A stretch of DNA of 64,000 nucleotides, from positions 22,018,711 to 22,082,710 of the forward strand of contig OY821741.1 of the NCBI GenBank assembly GCA_963682055.1, given 5' to 3'. How positions within the stretch are numbered: position 1 is the stretch's first letter; each line of letters opens with the position of its first letter. Shown here one piece after another: positions 49,319-62,060 of the stretch. Source of the stretch: Primula veris. Its lineage: Eukaryota; Streptophyta; Magnoliopsida; Ericales; Primulaceae. The notes below the pieces were generated by a model that saw nothing but the letters and a program-made list of their open reading frames with translations, had not been told where the DNA came from and made no database searches. Both the position numbers and the translations under genes were made by a program.

Positions 49319-50408
49319 ACCGTGAGAGAGCACACATTAGCAGTTTCAATGAGCTGCTACATCATGTTATATTAAATTTAAACAAAAAGTTATGTATTAC
49401 AATTAGATATGGATGGCATAGCAGCTTTCAATGTGTTGCCACATGAACTCAGCATATATTACAATGAATTGTCAGGCTAAGCAGCCAAGCTATACAAATA
49501 CAAAACACATAATAAGCCAATCATTCGGAACGTACTCTGATCAAAATCTACAACACGGCCAAACAGTATTTAACACTAAACGTGTACCGGGGCAATATAT
49601 ACCTTGGGAAATTTGGTGCTATATAGTCACCCACAAAAACTGGAAACAGGTTATCTATATTTGCAGGCTTGAAGTAGGCTTTCTTCAGAAATTTCCTCCC
49701 AAAGGCAACACAGATCCGACTTTTGTCCATTTCCTTCTTTAGGCAAGTATTATGTTCATTGGATAACAGAGAAATGAAATTCAAAAATTTAGTGGTAATC
49801 AAAGGAATCTTAGTAAATACTTAAAATATAGATATATACCAAGGAAAAATTGCATCCATTTTAACTCAACCCATTCAGCTTGCACCAACTCCAACCCGAT
49901 AACTACATAGGACCAAAAACCTTAATGATAGTCCTGTTATGTTCTTTACTATGGGATGTTTGTTAAGCTGGATTTTTTGAGTTTCCGGAAACAGCCCTGG
50001 TCATCATTTAGCTTAAAGCTTCTAGTGTTTTCAGGCCAAAAATATCAGAACAACCAGCTTTTATATGCTGGTTGACCAAATACAGTCCAGCTTTTTATTA
50101 AAAGAGCTTGATATCTGGAACCAAACAAGGCCTCTCTAAGACATAGCATTATATAATGAAAGTAGTTAATGTTTTGGCCAGCGAGGGAACTGTCTATAGA
50201 AGTTGATTGCAAGTATGTTCATTAAGCTAAATCGGATAATTTCACTTGCCAAACCATAGGTAATTTGCCAATAAAATAATTCATAATGATAAAAATGCAC
50301 CAAACTGCTTTAAACCAAATTGTACAAAGATATCGAACCTGGAGAATAGGCACAACCCTTGTAACTTCACAGTTATTTCCATGACCTACAGCTATATTAG
50401 AGCAAAAC
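49319..50408. other. Intergenic region, 3' side of the TPR gene
   Basis: Contains the probable 3' UTR of the minus-strand TPR gene at its right side. No additional gene or repeat recognised. Confidence 0.4.
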
Positions 50409-53400
50409 TCATTGCGAATCAGCAGCTATGAGTTTTTTCTGAAGCTTCGCAATTCGAGCCTGAAAAACACAGGACTTATATTAAAAGAGCACGTCCCATT
50501 GACAGTCCAGAATCGGAGCCTGAGACTGTATGTATAATTAAGAAGCAAACGAAAAAGAAAATCAAACCTAAACCTAAACCATTATTAGTTAAAAAGAAAT
50601 TGCTTGAGGAGACCTAGACACTAAATCTGTTGAATGAGTCTAAAGTCTAAACCTATAATCTTTAGTCTCCAAGGTCTTTGAACATGTAGACTTTCCCTTT
50701 TACACATTATTGTTCACATAATGAAGCCTTAACTGACGAAATATATATATATATATATGTTTGGTCATTATTGTTGACAATTTCAAGTGCACTTTTAAGG
50801 TCTATGGAAATAATACGAGAATTTTTTTTTTTGAAAACCAAGCGCAAATTACACCTTGAATGGTTTTGATTGGAAAAGAGAAGGATCTAACTCAGCAGCC
50901 ATTTCATAGGACTTCTCTGCAGAATCATATTCGTCTATAGCCATCAAAGCATCAGCTTTGCAGATGTAAGCCTAAAAAATTAGCACTTGTCAACAGTATA
51001 TCGGCAATCATTGGAAAAACATAATTATGCATGTTAGCGAAATGCTTGTTTTGCTCTTCACATTGTTTAGATAGCTTTCTTGTCCATATATATTCTCTAA
51101 AGCAAGTTAAAGTTGTCCAACATGAATTTTAAATTGCAACTTTGGTTTCGTAGAAAAAAACTAACGGTAATGACTATTCTAATAGTATCAAGTAAATGTA
51201 GGATATGTCCATGGTCCGCAAACTCTGCACATAGTCCGTGGAACAAGTTTTTCTTAAAAAAAATTCTAAGTAGCATAAATATAACCAGCATGATCGCATG
51301 ATCTAATTAGTTTCAGCAATGAGTTACTTACCAGAAATTTCCAACCACAGCAACAAAAATCCTCTTATACTTATACAGTTCATTCAAAATTATTAGTTGC
51401 CATTAGGAACTTAATTTATATCCTTAAAATATGTCATAAAAAGGTGAGTGTGAGTGTGTAACCTCGGTATAATTAGGAGCTTGAGTTATAGCTTCCTGTG
51501 CATCTTCAAGAGCCTCAGCTATATTCCCCATCATCAATTTACCAGCAGATCTGAATTATATAAGTCCATATCCATGCACTTCAATCACAAATCAGATTAA
51601 TTCTATTATTTCAATGTGAATTATTAAAAAACCATAAAATAAAATGTTTTCTGCAAGATTCCACAGCAACAAACACAGGTGATAGTCGGTATCAAACAGC
51701 AGGTACAACTCAAAAAGGTACCAGAACCATATACAGACAGTAAAGCTTCAAGTTCGATCAGTGGAAATAGCACATAAATTTGAAAGGTTAACAAACAGAA
51801 ATAGTTCAGATCAGAGGTACAAGCTTGTCGACAAACACAAAAGTAAGAAATTTCCAAATTTAGATTTTCAATTAATTATATTATGGTAGTAAAGACAACA
51901 TTCAGTGACTCGCAAAATTTTGAGAGTTATGCTATTTCTGACTGAACAAGTAGGGTGAAGAGAATTAAACCTTGCTTTATGATGGATTCCTCCACATGGT
52001 TTTAGATTTATAGCCTAAACAAGAACAAAAAAAAATTCATTAGAGTCCTTTCGACTCCATATCATTAAATCATGACTCAACTAGAACATGCTAACCAATA
52101 AATCAGTTTTACAATTGGCTAAGCTAGATCAAACAAAAATTAAAACAGCTTGTAAGATGGACCCCATTGGAATTATTCAAAGTGCATGCCTAGAGCCTTT
52201 CTTGGTTATCAATCTAAAATAATTGCTTTTCACAACCAAAGTAGAGACCAGAAATGTGACGGACAACAAGCCATAAATGATCACCATACTCACATAACTA
52301 TCCTTCACATTGTCGAATTTCTTAAGTGCCCACCGCTGATTTCACATAGCCAGCGTTCAATACCAATTCTCTTACATACTAAGTCACAAAAAAATAACTA
52401 TAACAGTGTCTTACAAATCTGACAAAATAATTTTTCACCCCTTTCCATGGTTTTTCACCCTAAACCCAAAACAGGCGAACTTCACGGAATTCTTGATGCA
52501 AAACTTCCTCTGTTCCCTTTCTTTCTGTTGGTCAGTATTACTTCTAGATGTTCAATACATTTGTGCCTTTCAATAAGTAAGAATAAGATTCTGCTACTTT
52601 TTTCGTTTCTATGTTGCTGCCACAACTAATTCAAAATTAAATAAAGACATTGAAAAAATGCTACCTATCAATTTGGAAAGTAAACATTTCATTAGAGGAT
52701 GTTTATTTGGTCAGTAGTACTCAAGGGCGGAGTTAGCAGTAGGGTGAACGAAACTGCAACATTCCCATACTAATAGAAACCTGATAGTTGAACATACATT
52801 TTAACATAATGTTACAGATTTTAGCATTTCAGCACAAACACACTAAGAAAAAAAGAGTTCACGTGAATATCAGCACCCCGTATACGATTGCTCGATAAAA
52901 TGGTAAGTAACACTGGTTACATGGGACGTTAGGCTAAAAGGGACTCCAGCACCCCCTGTATTGAGAAAAACCCGATCTTTTATCATATATCTTGATTTGT
53001 TTAATTAATTTCAGCCTTTCATCACCCCATAATTACGAGAGAAAAAACATTTCTAGCTTCGCCACTGATTTGTTATACTCTTTGCATAGCAAATAATAGC
53101 ACTAATCTATAACATAAGGATACCCTTCGTTTCCATTTTGACATCTTGCATTGGCAATCACCCAAACTTAAGGGATAACAGCTATTTTTTGCAATTTTTT
53201 TTTTCCCAATTATATCTTTATTATGTTCCTAACTAAAAGTATAGTCCCTCCGTTCCAATTTATAAGTCCACAACAGGAATCCACCTAATTTAGGAACATC
53301 ATGCTTACCCTACTTTTCCAAATAATTTCTATTTATGGAGAGTGGAGTTATTAAAGTGGAACAACCCAAAAATAGAAACAAGTACATTATAATTGGAAAT

Positions 53401-53990
53401 GGCAAGTGAATATGAACTTTTTAAAATGTAATAATTGGGGAACGGAGGGAGTAGTATTTAACCTCGGATAAAAGGTGGACGGAGTGACTAAGATCACCGC
53501 CCTCACACATCTCCTTCTCGGCTCTCTTGCTCAACGCAAGCCCCGACAAGGTGTTCTTAATCCACACCTCTGCATCACCAAAAACAACATGGTCAAACAC
53601 AGTCCGGACAGCAGGGGTGGAGCAGTGTTTGACCTTGAATGGACCAGGAAGGAGTAGAATATTGGGTCCGGTGCCGCAGCTGCCCAAGCAGCAGCATGAG
53701 TTGACGGAGACGTGGGGAGGAGAGATGTTAGAGAGGGTGTGAAGGATTTGGAGGGAGGATTGTGTCATACAGGAATTGTTGGTACATACCCTGATTTCAG
53801 TTACTTAAATTAGTATTAATCTTGTTAATAATATTGTTGTTGGTATGATGAGTAGATTGGGATTGGTTGTTTTTGATGAGTGTTTTAATTTTAGGGATGG
53901 TTTTGAGTTGGGGGGGGGGTGTATGATGATGAAGAAGAAGAAGAGTAAAAGAGGAGGTTTGTTGTTCGAATAACATTCCACTCCATTCAT
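50409..53990 (-). CDS. Thioredoxin-like [2Fe-2S] and TPR protein, in-frame stop near N-terminus
   Basis: Exons on the minus strand: 53463-53768 (as read from Met at 53768), 51971-52014, 51463-51550, 50855-50971 and 50409-50459; introns GT-AG, phases agree, 201 aa. The first exon has the ferredoxin-like Cys motif SCCCLGSCGTGPN followed by HCSTPAVRTVF; the TPR part reads LALSKRAEKE, SAGKLMMGNIAEALEDAQEA, NYTEAYICKADALMAIDEYD, ending ARIAKLQKKL. Upstream in the same frame VCTNNSC, the expected first Cys pair, is preceded by TAA (53805-53807) and before that by a Ser/Leu-rich leader with ATG at 53990 that could be a transit peptide. Relatives are chloroplast proteins of unknown role. As written, translation from 53990 stops after 61 codons, and a start at 53768 loses the first Cys pair. 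It may be a recent nonsense mutation, a sequence error, or an N-terminus I cannot resolve. Confidence 0.75.
53244..53451. mobile_element. Stowaway MITE in intron 1 of the TPR gene
   Basis: Termini GTCCCTCCGTTCC and GGAACGGAGGGAG are inverted copies, flanked by TA on both sides (53242-53243 and 53452-53453). It is 208 bp and non-coding. It ends 11 bp from the exon 1 splice donor. Confidence 0.88.
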
Positions 53991-54075
53991 CTCTCTCTCT
54001 CTCTCTCTCTATTATTATTATTATTATCTACAACTACAATTGCAATATATTACAATTATTATTATTATTATTAAT
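53988..54075. repeat. CT and ATT microsatellites
   Basis: (CT)n at about 53990-54010 followed by (ATT)n runs at 54011-54028 and 54055-54074, in the 5' flank of the minus-strand TPR gene. Confidence 0.85.
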
Positions 54076-54849
54076 GGAATTCGGGTAAAATCAAGGATAA
54101 GGATGGATTACTTAGTTGTATGTCTAACTAACTTCCCAATACCATCACTCTCAAAATATATTGACTGGTTCACTAATATGGCATTATTCACAGTTCAAAT
54201 ATATTTATAATTCAAATAATAATTTATTTTTTAATTTTTTCTTATTTATTTGTACTTTTCAAATATAAATTAATAAAATAACAAAAATATGAGTTGTATA
54301 GTTGTGATAGAGAAATTTATAAAAAAAAATGATAATTTGTATAAATCAAAACGTTTCCTTATAAGTTGTAAAAATGTACTTTTTACTTTAAATACGAAAA
54401 AACTTGTAACTTATTTAATATGCTTGCTCTAGTAAATTAATTTGGGTTAAATTTTTTTTATAGAAGTATATTAAAATATAGTAATATTTAAGTATGATAA
54501 TAAATTTGATAGATAAGCTGAAAAATGTATAAAGTTAAACTGTCACCCTAAAAATATAAAAGTGATGCTAAATTAACTTAAATATGAGAAAAAGTGTAAA
54601 AAAACTTATACGTTTGCTAGAGTTCTAGTTAATTATTTTATATTTAATTAATGATAGGTCATATAAGCTTATTTAATAATATAGTTGAGTTTTATTGCTC
54701 AATAGACCCGATCCACCAAATATTTACTGAGGTAGATATATATGTTTGAGGTGCGTATTTGTGGAGTTAGCAATTCTGAATCCAGTGCAAAATGGCGCAT
54801 AACATGATACATCGCATATAATACATACAGTTCCTATTATCCGTTCTGA
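54076..54849. other. Gene-free AT-rich stretch
   Basis: No confident coding region. Its right end may include decayed N-terminal sequence of the plant-mobile-domain pseudogene, but I could not align it. Confidence 0.4.
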
Positions 54850-55174
54850 GGCGGAGATGTTGCCTACAACTAGGTTAAATATGATTGAGAAGTTACTATG
54901 TATTAGACCAGACCCCGGAGATACAGATGTTGGTGTGCTGTTGATTAAATTATTATGGATGAAACAACATTTTTTAAATTTATCGACGAATGTGAATGCT
55001 TTTCGCGTCGTTGTAGTTTTCAGATAAAACAGGAAAAACAGTTGTTGTATGGCCTTTACCATTTTTTGGTTGACTTCAATGATAGAGGTACATGTAGTGT
55101 GGGATCGACCATATTAGCATGTTTGTAGCCAGAGATGTGTAGGGGGGTTATGGGAAAAATTACAGTGTGTCTAG
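54850..55174 (+). pseudogene. Plant mobile domain (PMD) protein, 5' fragment
   Basis: Translation gives MIEKLLCIRPDPGDTD, then LLIKLLWMKQHFLNL and, after a frame change near 55022, YGLYHFLVDFNDRGTCSVGS then TILACL-stop-PEMCRGVMGK. The spacing of the RP, W, DF, WGS-like VGS and LACL/YR-like parts matches the plant mobile domain of MAIN-like and transposase-associated proteins. It is broken by a frameshift and a stop and cut by the insertion at 55175; the coding continues at 63553. Confidence 0.6.
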
Positions 55175-56200
55175 TGGCTGTCTGCCCTGGTACGTAATTT
55201 TTTCCTACGCACTGAAAGGCCTTACAGGAGCATGAGGGTAGCAGTAGTATTTTCCTTGGGAAGCACACCAAGGTTATCGTCCATAAAACCCTTTGGTTGT
55301 TGGCGTAGATAGTTTTAGATGGGTTTACTAATTAGGCATCAATTAATTAGTAACGAGGAGAGCGTTAGCGGTTGAGTTGTCAATCCAACGGCTCATTCCT
55401 CGAGGGTTTTAAACAACTAAAATTAGAATATTAGGTTGTTTTAATGATATTTTTCAGTTTATATATCAATTTATGTTCTTTAACATGCGGCGTTAATTAA
55501 TCAATAACTAGCTTGTACGACGTTATCGATTTCTTTTAACTAGTTTGCATGCAAGAGGTTACAAGATTAATGTTTTATAATATGAAAACATACGTAAACA
55601 TGCATCAAAGCAAAGGAAATACTAAAAGCATATGAAAACCTAATGAAAGATAATGAATTAACTCACAAAACGAAGTCGACAAACAAGGATTCGTGCACAA
55701 AACCTTGAATTTTGTATTTTTTTTCTCTCATCTCTCTCTAGAACGAATTCTGAGATGTAAAACTGATGAAAAGTGATTGAATTATGATTATTTTTGGAAT
55801 AGGAGAGATACCTATTTATCAATCAAACCATAACAAACTCTATATTATACAAAATTTAAAATATAACGGCACCTGACCGGTCAAACCAATTCAGATTTTG
55901 TCTTCTAGAATCTTCTTTGCTCTATCTTGATTTGATTCCGTTTTGCAAATTCTTGGGGTTGGTTTTTAGATCCTTAATCTTCTGAATTGTTCTCTTTAGG
56001 TCCCTCCTTTGGTTTTCGTGCGTCATTGTCTTGTTTTTGTGCCGATTCCATGCTTTTTTCTACAAAGAAGTAAACAATTGCAAGTAAACCGGGAAAATAC
56101 AGAAAAACACAAAATGGCTTAAACAAGCCTAAATATCAACAAAACTACACTAATAAGTACCAAATTAACACCCAAAAATTACCATTTCGTGGTCTAATCA
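55175..56200 (-). repeat. 3' LTR of the Athila-like element
   Basis: Begins TGGCTGTCTGCCC and ends GTGGTCTAATCA (plus view), 1026 bp. It is diverged from the other LTR at many single bases. Contains GACCGGTC near 55875. Confidence 0.88.
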
Positions 56201-56211
56201 TACCCCCCAAC
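56201..56211 (-). promoter_or_regulatory. Polypurine tract of the Athila-like element
   Basis: The minus strand GTTGGGGGGTA abuts the 3' LTR start TGATTAGACC. Confidence 0.75.
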
Positions 56212-58400
56212 TAACTCAATGCTCGTCTCGAGCGTTGGAAGATATAACAAAGAAATAAAGTTTGTTGGTTGTCTTTCAAAAATTCCTTTTCCCTTTGAAT
56301 TTAGTGCACTAACTAGGCTAAAATTAAATACGATAAAAATAAAAGATAAACCATTGTCGTAGAAAACACGATTACATTTAGCGTATGCGATAAGCCGTTA
56401 AACCTTTTAAGCGTAAAAGGACGAGTTTTGTCTCGTAAGGATTTACTAAAGAACATCCACAAACGGATTATATTTTAAATCTACCAATGAAGTCCCCCAC
56501 CCTTACTAACTCACACGGATGTAACTAGATGAAAAGTACTTATAATCATATTAAAATAGGATAAGACCTCTAAAGGTACTTAAGGTTTATCGTTAAAAAT
56601 ATCCCTCGCCCCAAAATAGTTTGATTTAATATTGTACATGCTTTATGATTAGTGTATACTGTTAGCCCAAAGTTCGACAGTTGATCGAGAAAAACACCTT
56701 GCAATTCATTATTTTTACTAAACTTAACTAGAAAACTAAAAGGTTATACAATAAAAATATATACTATTGCATAATCTCCATGCTTGTTTACTCATAGCAT
56801 CTCTCATTTTTTCCATATAATAGGAGCTCACTTTTTCATTTTCAATTATTATTATTATTTTCTTTTTGCACATTTGAGCCTTTGGCTTCTTTTCCTCCTT
56901 TGTTCACCCTACACCACTCCTCCTTATCACATCGAGTCTTTTTATCCATTTATTCTTCCAAACTTTTTCCATCCGTCCTGTCAAGGCCTGATGATACTTA
57001 TATCCCCCTCCCGTTTACCTGTCTTTTGACATCGCTGGAAGGGTATTCAATCATCTCAATGAAGAGGGATGCATGTGACAGTACTAAGTGTAGAAAAATG
57101 TTCCCTCAATCTCTGCTTACAATTGTGTGTAAGTGAAGACTTATTGGGCATGCTGCGAATTCTTAAACTAACCAAATTATAAATATATATGTTGTAAGGC
57201 TAGACAGGTTCTCTTAGAGAACGGTGAGTGTACGCACCTATCAATCCACCCCTAACCTAATGTTGGGGTTAAAGGGTACTGACAAAGGTAACCAGATCAA
57301 GGACTCTGTCTACTTAAAATAAAGCTTTGTAAATAGTGTGAAATTTTTATAAAAACGGTTTTTGCAAGTTTTTAGGGACTGTAGCGGGAAAATGAGTAAA
57401 CGTAAATACACTTTAAACTCTAGGTATAGCATGCAACTTATCCAATATTATCTCGCCCTAAATTGGCTTGAGTGAAATGATTAAGGACAAACCAAACTTA
57501 TCTAAAGATTTAACACCCTAGATTAATACAAATATTCTTTCAACTTTCAAATTATCGTTACATGTTCACGTATAAGAGCAGGTTTCCTAACAGATAAACC
57601 AAAACAAATATTCTTTTTTTTTTTCCTTTTTTTTTTCTCATGCAATCCTAACACGATATTCACAATTAATGAATGCAACACGCAAAATATTTACAAAATT
57701 AACAAAGCAGAGTTATAGAGTAGATACATAATTTGTGTGGTAATGAGACAGAGTGAATGGCTGAATTTCGAGAAAATCAGCTCCAATCCAAATGTGATGT
57801 AGGTTGATCGGTCAGGTTGACCAGTCAGATCCGTAAGGCCTCAATTCTGATGAATTCTTCCAAAAATCCTTGCGGTTGTCTAACACAAACACTAAAGAAA
57901 CATATAAAAGGCAAGGGTGGCAGAAAATCGTTTATAAAACCTAAAAACTCCTAAAAATTCTCCAAAGTAGGAGATAAAAAGAAAGACTCAATATTTTTTT
58001 TTATTTTTTTCGGTTTTTCTATTTTTTTGGATTTTTTTCATATATATAAAAAAATGGGGGTTTTAAATAACTAAGAAAAACACATATATACACAATTTTT
58101 GAAAAATTCTCCCCATTCCTGTGAGTAACCACCGAAGATGTATCCACCTCCCTCCAACTAAAACTAACAGTGTCCTCACTGTTGAGAAAAGTAAACCACA
58201 TCGGAGTGGGTTAACCCAAAGAGACTCCATGTGGACTAAATACAAGACAATATATATACAAAAATAGATGGTGGATATATACATATGGAAGTGATGGTGG
58301 AATGCTAGTGGAATTAGATGGAAGAATGAGGACCTTCGTCCTCTCCTACCTCGTCAGTCTTCGTGATTAATGTCTGATCCTCCCCGAGCTCTTCCTCATG
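56212..58400 (-). other. Non-coding 3' region of the Athila-like element
   Basis: About 2.2 kb between the last coding relic and the 3' LTR, with poly-A/T runs at 57610-57640 and 57990-58040 and a GATCGGTCAGGTTGACC phrase near 57809. No domain of pol is recognised. A long untranslated 3' segment is usual in this group, but here the pol genes are also absent. Confidence 0.55.
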
Positions 58401-58559
58401 ATCCTCCTTCTTAATATCGTCCATGTTGAGTTTCATACTTGAAAAAGGCGGGTCTAGGAAAAGAAACTTTATTGCCTTGCTTGATATGTTGAAGAAGTTT
58501 GATGTGCATAGTGCGACGGTACTCCTTGAGCGCTTCTGGATGATGTGTCATGAAAACAC

Positions 58560-58940
58560 TTAATTCCTCCCATAAAAGATGGAATCCCGAAAGTCTGATA
58601 CTTATTTCCACAATGTATAGTCACGTCCTGCTCCTTGTAGTTGATGATGGCTTGTGATGCCTTCAAAAATGGTGCGCCTAATATGACTTTGTTAAGTCGG
58701 TACTGAGATTGTTCAAGGGGTATATCAGAGAAAATGAAGTCTAAGATATATATAAAGTCGCAAATTCGACAACTCGACTCATTGGCTATTCACTGAGACT
58801 TTCCTAACTTTTGACCATTGGCCATCATTATCCTTTTGTTGTAGGGATGTAGCTTAGTGAGTCCAAGTCCATTGAAGATCTTAGTTGGCATTACATTTTC
58901 AAATGCCCCAGTATCTATGGGGCATTTGCAAATGTAATGA
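58560..58940 (-). pseudogene. Second retroviral-type protease relic
   Basis: Reads YICKCPIDTGAFENVMPTKI, a clear DTGA aspartic protease site, then IMMANGQKLGKS-stop, and further on LNKVILGAPFLKASQAII with an ILGAPF motif like the second conserved block of the fold. Two stops break it. It is separate from the protease relic at 59740-60050, so the element has two. Confidence 0.65.
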
Positions 58941-59015
58941 GGAATTGATTATCCAACGGTAACCATGGGGCAGTTGCCTATGACCATGGTTACCGTTGGG
59001 TAATCAATTCCTCAT
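58889..59015. repeat. Two adjoining hairpins (imperfect inverted repeats)
   Basis: Arms 58889-58909 and 58919-58939 (21 bp, one mismatch, 9-bp loop), then arms 58937-58968 and 58984-59015 (32 bp, one mismatch, 15-bp loop). They overlap by three bases. The first is centred on the protease DTG codons. Confidence 0.9.
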
Positions 59016-59095
59016 GTGGATCGATTGCGTGACAGCTTGAGAAACCTTCCCATATAATTTGGCAGGTGGAGTGGTAATCCATGAGGGTTTACATC

Positions 59096-59428
59096 TCACA
59101 ATACATTAGCATGTCTGTAATGAGGGTCTCTTTGCAACACTTCTCCAGTCATAGTACTCTTGATGAGTTCTTCCTCAGTCATTCTCCTTACGAATAGAAA
59201 CAATTCATCCATATCGTTGGTCTTGACTACATGCTCCACTGGCAAACACGATGGTGCCTCTAATGCAAGATCTCCGAAACAAGCCTCTCCATATTCTTCA
59301 ATTTTTGTGAGTGTTGGCATGTCGAATTTTGCATTACCAATCCAACTTGACATCTCGTGTTTTACGAGCTTTGCTACATAAGTTCGGAGTCGCGCATCCT
59401 CTTTGTCTGTGAAGTGAGATCTTCTCAT
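59096..59428 (-). pseudogene. Unidentified ORF relic of the Athila-like element
   Basis: A 110-aa open frame (MRRSHFTDKEDARLRTYVAK..., ELFLFVRRMTEEELIKSTMT) with plausible protein composition between the two protease relics. It may be the N-terminal part of the second protease-containing polyprotein. I do not recognise the family. Confidence 0.45.
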
Positions 59429-59739
59429 AAGATTATCGTCCTTGATAACTATTCTATCCCTATCGTTCCAAGCTTTTGCGGGTTTTTTTGGGGTACTTCT
59501 TTGAGCTTCTCCCCATCTTCCTTAGGTATTTCAGGCACTTTTTCTACATTTTTATTATCCAATAAATATTTTTCTTCTTCTTAAGCTTATCGTTTGCCTC
59601 ATTTATGAGTGTCTCTTCAGACTCATCTACCTCCATAAGAACCACCTTTGCATGGTTAGTGTGAATCGTCCTTAGTTTCTTGGATCTCATGCTCATTTTC
59701 AAGGTCAGAGTGTTTTCTCCACCGCTTATTGTAAGTTTA

Positions 59740-60235
59740 TCCTTCTCATAATCAAGGTTAGCTTTAGCTGTTCACAAGAACGGTCGACCCAATATGACTA
59801 TCAACTGATCATTCTTTCCTCCAAGAATTGTCCAATCCATGATCATAAAGTCTAGAGTGTATAAGAAATTTCCCACTCTACATACAACATCTTTAACGAT
59901 GCCTAGACAGGTTTCATCCTTATAGGAGTTAGCCATTATCAAGTTTGCTCGGAATGGTTCGATGCTTTTCAGCTTAAACATTTCATACGTCTCCCTTGGT
60001 AGACACCAAGTTAATATACACCAATGATGATTGTCAAAGTTGGTGGACTAGGGTCTCTTTCCTTGTTTGTCAGGACCATACCCACAAATCTTTTTAGATA
60101 ATCTGCTTCTTCGTAGGGTATGCCTTTACCAGTATAAGATGGTATATGATCCACTTTTCTTGGTACATCAACTGCTTTAGCGAGCTCCCCACTTCCAACA
60201 CTTTGGAAAAGTTGGGTGGTCGGCACTCTTCCCAA
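59740..60235 (-). pseudogene. First protease relic of the Athila-like element
   Basis: After 60235-60011 (MGRVPTTQLFQ..., EEADYLKRFVGMVL) comes INLV/RETYEMFKLKSIEP across a frame change, then NLIMANSYKDETCLGIVKDV, LYTLDFMIMD and VILGRPFL-stop-TAKANLDYEKDKLT. This is the usual Gypsy protease layout. The DTG-type triad is replaced (GVY), and several stops are present. Confidence 0.65.
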
Positions 60236-61039
60236 GAATTCAACTAAAGTATTCTAAACCTGTTCAACATTATTGAAAGTTTCAGTTTGACTTTCGCCCT
60301 CTGTATGCTTTTCTATGATTACGCTAAGGTGACTTTCCTCGACTGTTGGGTCTGTTGCTGTCACAACATTTGGTATTTCCTGGACAAGTTTTGCCTCATC
60401 TTTAATAAGCTCTTGGGTGGAAATCACCATCGCTTATTGAGCAACATCTTCTTCAAGATGCATTTCCTGAATTTGAATGGTTGTAGCCTCAGCCTCTAGC
60501 GTATTGAGACAATCATGGTATCCCGACGGGTCGTAGGACCTCCACAATTCCATGGCTGGATCCTTGTCGTCTGATTCTTTGGCAACTAAGTATGTTATCA
60601 AAGATTCATCCTCTTTCTCTTATTTGGTACGTGAATCTTCGAGCTCATCAACCGGCTCTTTGTTCTTTGTGTCTACAGCCAACCATGCATAAGCATAAGG
60701 TTGCATTCTTACCACATTGACTTCATCCGTTAACACTTCATCTTTTCCTCCTCCCCATCCTCTTCATACCATGTGTGAGGTTGTATCCTTATTACACTTA
60801 TTGGTACTTGGAGGCACTCATATTCCTCTGTCCATAGTTGTACTGTTATTCCATAGATTTCTCTAGTTGGGTAAACATCAGGTGGAGCTTGCCCCTTTGG
60901 GTTGGCTATTGGTTTAGTAGTCAATCTTCCCACTTGATTCTTTTCGATTTGAAGTTTGGAGATTTAGTCGGTTATGAGCTTAGTCATACGTTCCTATAGC
61001 CTTTTAAGGTCTTCCACTATCACCCAACTGTTATTCGGG

Positions 61040-62060
61040 GCAATGCTCATTTGAGATGGTTAAAACCGTGACGGAGGTCGATAGTTGTTTTGTTGGTAAG
61101 CGTTCTGAGCATTGTTAGTATTCCCGTAACGAAGGTTAGGATGTTGGTTCCATCCAAAATTGTTGTTACCTTATTGGTTTTGGTTTCCTCACTAGTTTTG
61201 ACTAGAGCGTTGGAAGTTGTTTCCATGTGCTCCTGATCCATAAAGAATTTCCTCCACTGGGAGGTCAAGTGGGTTTTGCGGAATTGGATGCCAATATTCT
61301 GGTGGAATAGGCTCCTCGAGATGGTATAGACCCTTTGCTTGTAGAAGGTCTCTTGAGTCTCTGTTTGATGGACCTAAGTCCCATCCTCTAGCCTGTTCTG
61401 TTAGCTTATCAAAGAAATCGAACGAGCATTGAACATAATAAGTGTTGCAGCCTCTTCCAGTGTGTGAGTCAATCATTTCCCTCATCTATGGTGTGAGTGA
61501 AAAGTAGAAGAATTTGAAGAACATGTCGGCCTCGTAACCGTGATGGGGACAAGCATGTTGGAGCTCCTTAAATCTCTCCCACGCGTTGTAGAAAGTCTCT
61601 TGGGACTTCAACTTGAAGTTTTGAATTTACTGTTAGATTGCCATGGTTCGGCTAGTTGGGAAATTTTTTCGTAGGAACTGCTGTGTCATTTCATGCCAAC
61701 CATGGATAGAATGAGGCGGGAGACTGTTAAACCAGTCCTTGGCTCAGTCGGCTAGTGAGAAGTTGAATAGCTTAAGACGCACGATGTCAATGGCGACATC
61801 TTCCATGACTTGCAGATCACATATGAATTCGAATTCCACTATGTGATTGTAAGGATTTTCCGATTCCATTCCTCGAAAAACAGGAATGCGAGCAAGCAAA
61901 GTCTCTCCCGTTGGCTGGTAGGACAATACATGTGGGCCTATTTGGACGAATTGGGTCGAGGAAATGTTGAATGGTCATATCTAGCCCCCTTTGAGGTGGT
62001 GGTAGTTGTACTAGAGGTTGGTTTAGTTCATTGACATGGATGTTCCCTTCGGGATGTGGG
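61040..62060 (-). pseudogene. gag: Gag relic of the Athila-like element
   Basis: In one minus-strand frame with stops: LARIPVFRGMESENPYNHIV, IDIVRLKLFNFSLAD-stop-AKDWFNSLPPHSIHGWHEMT, ETFYNAWERFKELQHACPHH, FFYFSLTP-stop, FDFFDKLTEQARGWD. This is the Athila/Tat-type Gag core (retrotrans_gag). A weaker frame continues to about 60730 (EIYGITVQLWTEEY). At least four stops are present. Confidence 0.75.

Noticed and set aside
54724..55271. Two minus-strand frames as genes
   Set aside because: They overlap the plus-strand plant-mobile-domain fragment and the LTR border and resemble no protein.
55860..57840. GACCGGTC/GATCGGTC phrases in the Athila-like element as the same regulatory motif as in the Sirevirus-like LTRs
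   Set aside because: Only a few short matches, without the flanking AAAA/TTTT of the 18-bp units; chance is a sufficient explanation.
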